Positions 60,436 to 64,000 of a stretch of DNA of 64,000 nt are shown in pieces (positions within the stretch are counted from its first letter, which is position 1; each line of letters begins with the position of its first letter). The notes under the pieces were generated by a model. That model was not told where the DNA came from. It saw nothing but the letters and a program-made list of their open reading frames with translations, and did no database searches. The translations under genes and the position numbers were made by a program. Source of the stretch: Pseudomonas sp. FeN3W. Its GTDB lineage: Bacteria; Pseudomonadota; Gammaproteobacteria; Pseudomonadales; Pseudomonadaceae. Where the stretch lies: assembly GCA_030263805.2 (NCBI GenBank), contig CP136010.1:2557001-2621000 (forward strand), read 5' to 3'.

Positions 60436-61281
60436 TTGAGTGAGCAGGAGCCGGTAGAAGTGGTCTGTTCAGCTTTCGATGTGGCGCGGTCGTGCTACTA
60501 CGCCCATCGCCTTCGACGTCGCCGTGTCGATGCTCGTCGCGTTGCGCTACGTAGCCGGGTCAACGAGTTGTTTAGCCAAAGTCGAGGCTCGGCTGGCAGC
60601 CGAAGCATCCTGGGCATGTTGCGCGTGGACGGCGTGACGATTGGCCGTTTCCGTGTGCGTCGGTTGATGCGTGAGCTGGGCCTCGTCAGCAAGCAGCCGG
60701 GCTCGCACGCTTACAAGCAGGCCACAGTTGAGCGCCCGGATATCCCGAATCGGTTAAACCGCAAGTTCGCAGTCCAGCGCCCGAACCAGGTGTGGTGCGG
60801 CGACATTACCTACGTCTGGGCACAAGGTCGCTGGCATTACCTGGCCGCAGTGCTGGATCTGTACACACGACGGACGATTGGCTGGGCGTTTTCCACGAAG
60901 CCGGATGCTGAGCTAGTGATTAAGGCTCTCGACATGGCTTACGAACAACGCGGCCAGCCACAACAGGTGCTATTCCATTCGGATCAGGGCAGCCAGTACG
61001 CCAGCCGCCTCTTCCGGCAACGGCTATGGCGCTACCGGATGCAGCAGAGCATGAGCCGCCGAGGAAATTGCTGGGACAACTCGCCGATGGAGCGCCTGTT
61101 CCGCAGCCTGAAGTCGGAATGGATCCCAGCAACTGGATATCTGACAGCCTTGGAGGCTCAGCGAGACATCAGCCATTACCTGATGCATCGCTACAACTGG
61201 ATCAGACCGCATCAATTCAACGACGGGCTGCCGCCTGCGGTGGCCGAAGAAAAACTTAACCCACTGTCCGGGATGGGTTGA
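60436..61281 (+). CDS. IS3-family transposase OrfB (second element)
   Basis: 281 residues from the first in-frame start; likely made as an OrfAB fusion. rve integrase core with DDE residues in WCGDITYVWAQ, LFHSDQGSQYAS and NSPMERLFRSLK. Appears intact. Confidence 0.93.
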   Translation: MSEQEPVEVVCSAFDVARSCYYAHRLRRRRVDARRVALRSRVNELFSQSRGSAGSRSILGMLRVDGVTIGRFRVRRLMRELGLVSKQPGSHAYKQATVERPDIPNRLNRKFAVQRPNQVWCGDITYVWAQGRWHYLAAVLDLYTRRTIGWAFSTKPDAELVIKALDMAYEQRGQPQQVLFHSDQGSQYASRLFRQRLWRYRMQQSMSRRGNCWDNSPMERLFRSLKSEWIPATGYLTALEAQRDISHYLMHRYNWIRPHQFNDGLPPAVAEEKLNPLSGMG

Positions 61282-62416
61282 CCACTACAGCTCACGCTGA
61301 AGAACAGAGAAAGTACCGAGATCACCGGGATGCCTACCAACGTGCTCGCACGGATATATTGGAGAGGAGCAAGGGCGATCCTGGCGTGCTCGCCGCCGAG
61401 CTGACCAGGCTGCAGGAGCCAATGGCTCCGTCTCTACCATTTATCCTGGCCGAGGAGCCTACGCTGGAGGGGCTGCAAAAGTCCCTATTGCGGGGACGGC
61501 CGTCCCAAGGTCTGTTCAGTGATGAAGGTGGGCAGTTCTTCGGTGGCTATGCAAGCAAGCCTGAGAATATTCTGAAAAGCGTGGCCGGTCTTTCGAAGCT
61601 TTGGGACGGTGCTCCGGTAACCCGTTTGCGTGCTGCGGATGGTGAGAGCGCATCACGTAGCGGATGTCGGCTAAGTGCGCATCTGATGATCCAACCGGTT
61701 GTGGCAGAAAGCGTGTTAGGCAATCCTGTCATGCGGGGGCAAGGCTTCCTTGCCCGCTTCTTGATCGCCTGGCCACAGTCACTAGCGGGGACCCGCCTCT
61801 ACCGAAGTACCGATCCAAACCTCGACCCGCGATTTGTGCGCTATTCGGAACGGATGACCGAGCTCCTCAATTTAGAGCCGCGCGTAGATGATCGGGGCAA
61901 TCTGGCCCCACCAACGCTGACAATGGACTCCCAGTCGAAATCGGTCTGGATCAAAGCCCACGACGAGATCGAAGTCGCGCTGGGGCGAGGAGGTGACTTA
62001 CAAGAGATCAAGGCCACCGCTGCGAAGGGGGCAGAACACATTCTACGTATCGCTGGTATTCTCGCTATCGTTGAGAACACCGGTCTGTTGGCCCAGCCTT
62101 TTGTTGAGCGTGCGACTGAGCTAGTGCGCTGGTATCTAGTCGAGGCTCTACGCCTAACGAGTCCGGTTGTCATCGATCCCGATCTGATGCTGGCACAGCA
62201 ACTGCTCGACTGGCTGCGCGAAAAAAATTGGGTAACGTTCGACGCTCGAACGTTACAGCGTGATGGACCGCGCCTTGTCAGAAAAAGTGCGAAAAAGCGC
62301 GATCACCTACTGGTGCTGCTTGCCCAGCATCGCCAATTGCTAACGGCCGATGGCAAGAATTTCAGAATGAACCCACTGGCAACAAGCAGCAACGTAAGTT
62401 CTGCTCCAGCCGAAGC

Positions 62417-62495
62417 GTCGCCGGGTGTCGCCAATGTGTCGCCGGCACCCCCTCCACGCGAGGGAAGATTGTCGCCACTGTCGCCACTGTCGCCA
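62417..62495 (+). repeat. GTCGCC(A) repeat cluster, forward orientation
   Basis: Six copies of GTCGCC: 62417, 62427, 62438, then GTCGCCA at 62471, 62480 and 62489 with a strict 9-bp period (GTCGCCACT). It overlaps the 3' end of the DUF3987 gene. The same heptamer occurs inverted 600 bp downstream. Confidence 0.85.
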
Positions 62496-62501
62496 ACTTA
62501 G

Positions 62502-63080
62502 AAGGTGTAACTTGAACGATGAGGCTACTGCCGGACCTGCCGACGGCCGCCTTCGAGCCTTTGGAGCTATCAATGCTCTGTAGCTCGGCCTGATCGGCGG
62601 CGGACCGAGCGGCCGCGACGCGACATGGCGTGCAGGCCACGCCCTCGCCGTAGATTTCGCCGTCATATGGGCCAACTAGTGCTTCAGCACCACTTTCAGA
62701 TGTTTGTAAGGTCTTATAGCGGCGCCTCCACACGGCCGTGCGGTGCGGCTGGACCGCAGGCTCTTGGTCAGGAACATAGCGACCACCATGCGCGGCAGTT
62801 GTGTATCCAGCCTAGATGCCCAGCAGTATTGGCCATCGCAGCATCGATCAATGGGAAAACCGGTGCGGCCCTCCCATCTCATTTAGTCCATCGCCGACAC
62901 TCAAGGGAAGCGGCCTCACTGGGCTGGCCACAACTGTGGTAGGCAATGTAGCACCTCCACAAACACCTACGCGGCAGTCACGAACGCGCCCACCCATCAT
63001 GAACGCAACCTAGCTGACTGCACGATCTGGGCTGTGTCCGCCAGCCAACTCGGGACCGGCTTCTACCGAAAGTAATCTCC
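62502..63080. other. Region without a supported gene
   Basis: Between the two repeat clusters. Minus-strand reading at about 62560-62700 gives a protein-like stretch (EGVACTPCRVAAARSAADQAEL) but no proper start or ribosome-binding site. No RNA gene recognised. Confidence 0.45.
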
Positions 63081-63159
63081 TGGCGACAACGGCGACAATG
63101 GCGACCCAGCAGGCGATGCAGTCCCAATACTTGGCGACGGATTGGCGACAGATGGCGAC
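63081..63159 (-). repeat. GTCGCCA repeat cluster, inverted orientation
   Basis: (T/C)GGCGAC occurs at 63081, 63090, 63099, 63132, 63143 and 63153, the reverse complement of the heptamer at 62417-62495. The first three copies again have a 9-bp period. Confidence 0.85.
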
Positions 63160-63429
63160 TGAGCTCGGTTCTGACTGACATCCCGCGGGCTATCTTTTTT
63201 CTTCTTCGAATCACAGAGATAGCCGCTCTAAAGCAACACTTAAACTCCAGTAGAGCCCTTGCTACTAATTAGAGAAAAGGTAAATTGAATTTATATGCAA
63301 CCGAGGCCGCCGGTTAAGCGGCTGGGCCAGCCGGCGGTGCACCAACACCGGCAGCGCGCCATGGGTTTAAACCTTGCAGGTTTGCCTCCTACCTAGGGGC
63401 GCGTATTTCGCTTGACTACGGGTAATCGC
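63160..63429. other. Non-coding region with GC-rich hairpin
   Basis: An AT-rich stretch (about 63230-63300) is followed by CCGCCGG (63307-63313) pairing with CCGGCGG (63331-63337), and by AAACCTTGCAGGTTT, a short palindrome. No gene seen; plausible regulatory or replication DNA. Confidence 0.5.
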
Positions 63430-63636
63430 ATGGAACAGATATATCGGCACGCAGAAGACATAGTGACATTGGCAGAAGCGCAGGAAGGCTTCTACGAGGT
63501 TGAAGTAACGGTTTATATCCGAAGGAATCAGGGTGCTGACAGCGACTTTATCCGTTTGCAGCTTGAAAATTTAGATGGCGACAGTCGACAACTGACGATG
63601 AAAAAATCGAGATCCAATGTAGGCTCTTGGTTTTAA
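63430..63636 (+). CDS. Small hypothetical protein
   Basis: 68 residues from ATG 63430; an in-frame TTG at 63412 is less likely. Acidic start (MEQIYRHAEDIVTLAEAQEG), then two beta-like stretches (YEVEVTVYIRR). Not recognised. The next gene starts 2 bp after its stop, suggesting a pair. Confidence 0.5.
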   Translation: MEQIYRHAEDIVTLAEAQEGFYEVEVTVYIRRNQGADSDFIRLQLENLDGDSRQLTMKKSRSNVGSWF

Positions 63637-63638
63637 AA

Positions 63639-63962
63639 ATGAACTGGATAAAACGGTTACTACGCCATACCACGCAAGAGAGCCAACCTCAAGATTTCGG
63701 ATATGTCACTATCATTTATATTGCGGGCAAAGAGCCTGTAGTAGTACATGACTCGCTAGGGTTAACCACACCTCTCTCACAAGAGCACCTACCACTTAAC
63801 TCGCAAACATGGTGCGAGCCAGCCGGCGACTCTGAGATACCCGATTATGTTCTGATGAACTATCGGGATCAGCCATTCCTACGCATAAATCCAGCAACAA
63901 GTTTACCGATGTTTTCGGAACTGTTCGATATTCGCGGAAACCTGTTCGACATGGGCTCCTAG
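63639..63962 (+). CDS. Small hypothetical protein
   Basis: 107 residues from ATG 63639. Basic N-terminus (MNWIKRLLRHT), then a mixed acidic domain. No signal peptide or membrane helix. Not recognised. AT-rich compared with the core, as are other island genes of unknown role. Confidence 0.5.
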   Translation: MNWIKRLLRHTTQESQPQDFGYVTIIYIAGKEPVVVHDSLGLTTPLSQEHLPLNSQTWCEPAGDSEIPDYVLMNYRDQPFLRINPATSLPMFSELFDIRGNLFDMGS

Positions 63963-64000
63963 CCCGAATCAGAACAATAGGTCTCAGTTAGACTCAGGAG

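Larger units (their letters stand above)
60055..61289. mobile_element. Second IS3-family insertion sequence, 1,235 bp
   Basis: Ends are TGTAGTGGTC at the left and the same read inward from the right, extending through ATCCCGGACA. GCT is duplicated at 60052-60054 and 61290-61292. orfA and orfB are on the plus strand. Ends and proteins differ from the element in hsdS, so the two insertions are independent. Confidence 0.95.
59707..62501 (+). pseudogene. DUF3987 (YfjI-like) replication protein split by an IS3-family element
   Basis: The 5' part is 59707-60054 and the 3' part 61293-62501. Removing the element and one GCT copy restores a frame reading LLEAHAEEQRKYRD and a protein of about 518 residues. 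An ATPase-like P-loop region seems to be at ESGDRKSAADR; then FSDEGGQFFGGYA and GFLARFLIAWP typical of DUF3987. The last codons (SPLSPLSPT) come from a 9-bp DNA repeat. Probably a helicase or primase partner of the Toprim protein; its loss should disable autonomous replication of the element. Confidence 0.9.

Noticed and set aside
62362..62733. Minus-strand gene of 123 codons after DUF3987
   Set aside because: It runs antisense through the DUF3987 end and the repeat cluster, with no ribosome-binding site or recognised domain.

Overview
The window reads as a chromosomal segment of a Pseudomonas-type gammaproteobacterium. The Lap c-di-GMP adhesin control genes, DUF2388, argE-argA, gshA and the TRAP genes, together with high GC coding, suggest the Pseudomonas stutzeri (Stutzerimonas) group. 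The genus is an inference; no 16S gene is present.

Core part, 1 to about 35,550. The window opens inside a LapB-type type I secretion ATPase (minus strand). It abuts a giant VCBS/vWA/RTX adhesin (plus strand), and both genes lack their 5' ends at the junction near 1,838. A 109-aa conserved gene follows, then lapD and lapG (minus), which control retention of such adhesins. Next come tex, a PaaI-type thioesterase, gshA, the argE-argA pair, a PhoU-like/Pit phosphate uptake pair, a CYTH triphosphatase, a stand-alone GspE-type ATPase, two L,D-transpeptidases of different families, a ~1,570-aa hybrid sensor kinase, a DUF2388 protein, an OsmC protein, a TakP-like TRAP transporter, an APCCY-motif methyltransferase and tRNA-Thr(TGT).

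Accessory part, about 35,550 to the end. The tRNA-Thr is followed at once by mosaic DNA and looks like the integration edge of a genomic island. (1) A 5.84-kb ISL3-family transposon (36,098-41,938) of ISPpu12 type has a perfect 8-bp target duplication. It carries a dead transposase and lspA, lnt, a ZIP transporter, a CDF metal efflux pump and a divergent CadR/PbrR-type MerR regulator. (2) A degenerate IS30-like remnant and two AT-rich orphan genes follow, one possibly MobI-like. (3) A defence locus in one orientation holds two different hsdM genes, an AlbA_2/ATPase gene, a Gabija-like pair (OLD nuclease with TOPRIM, plus UvrD-like helicase), hsdS split by an IS3-family element, and hsdR. (4) A structured non-coding stretch leads to a mobile-element replication module: AlpA-like HTH, Toprim primase-like protein, and a DUF3987 gene split by a second, different IS3-family element. 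(5) Iteron-like GTCGCCA clusters and two small unknown genes end the window. No integrase and no second copy of the tRNA 3' end was seen, so the island probably continues past 64,000.

The most interesting region is 43,956-58,026. A Gabija-like module is embedded between the modification and the specificity/restriction genes of a type I restriction system. Because hsdS is interrupted, the R-M part is probably inactive while the Gabija-like part appears intact.
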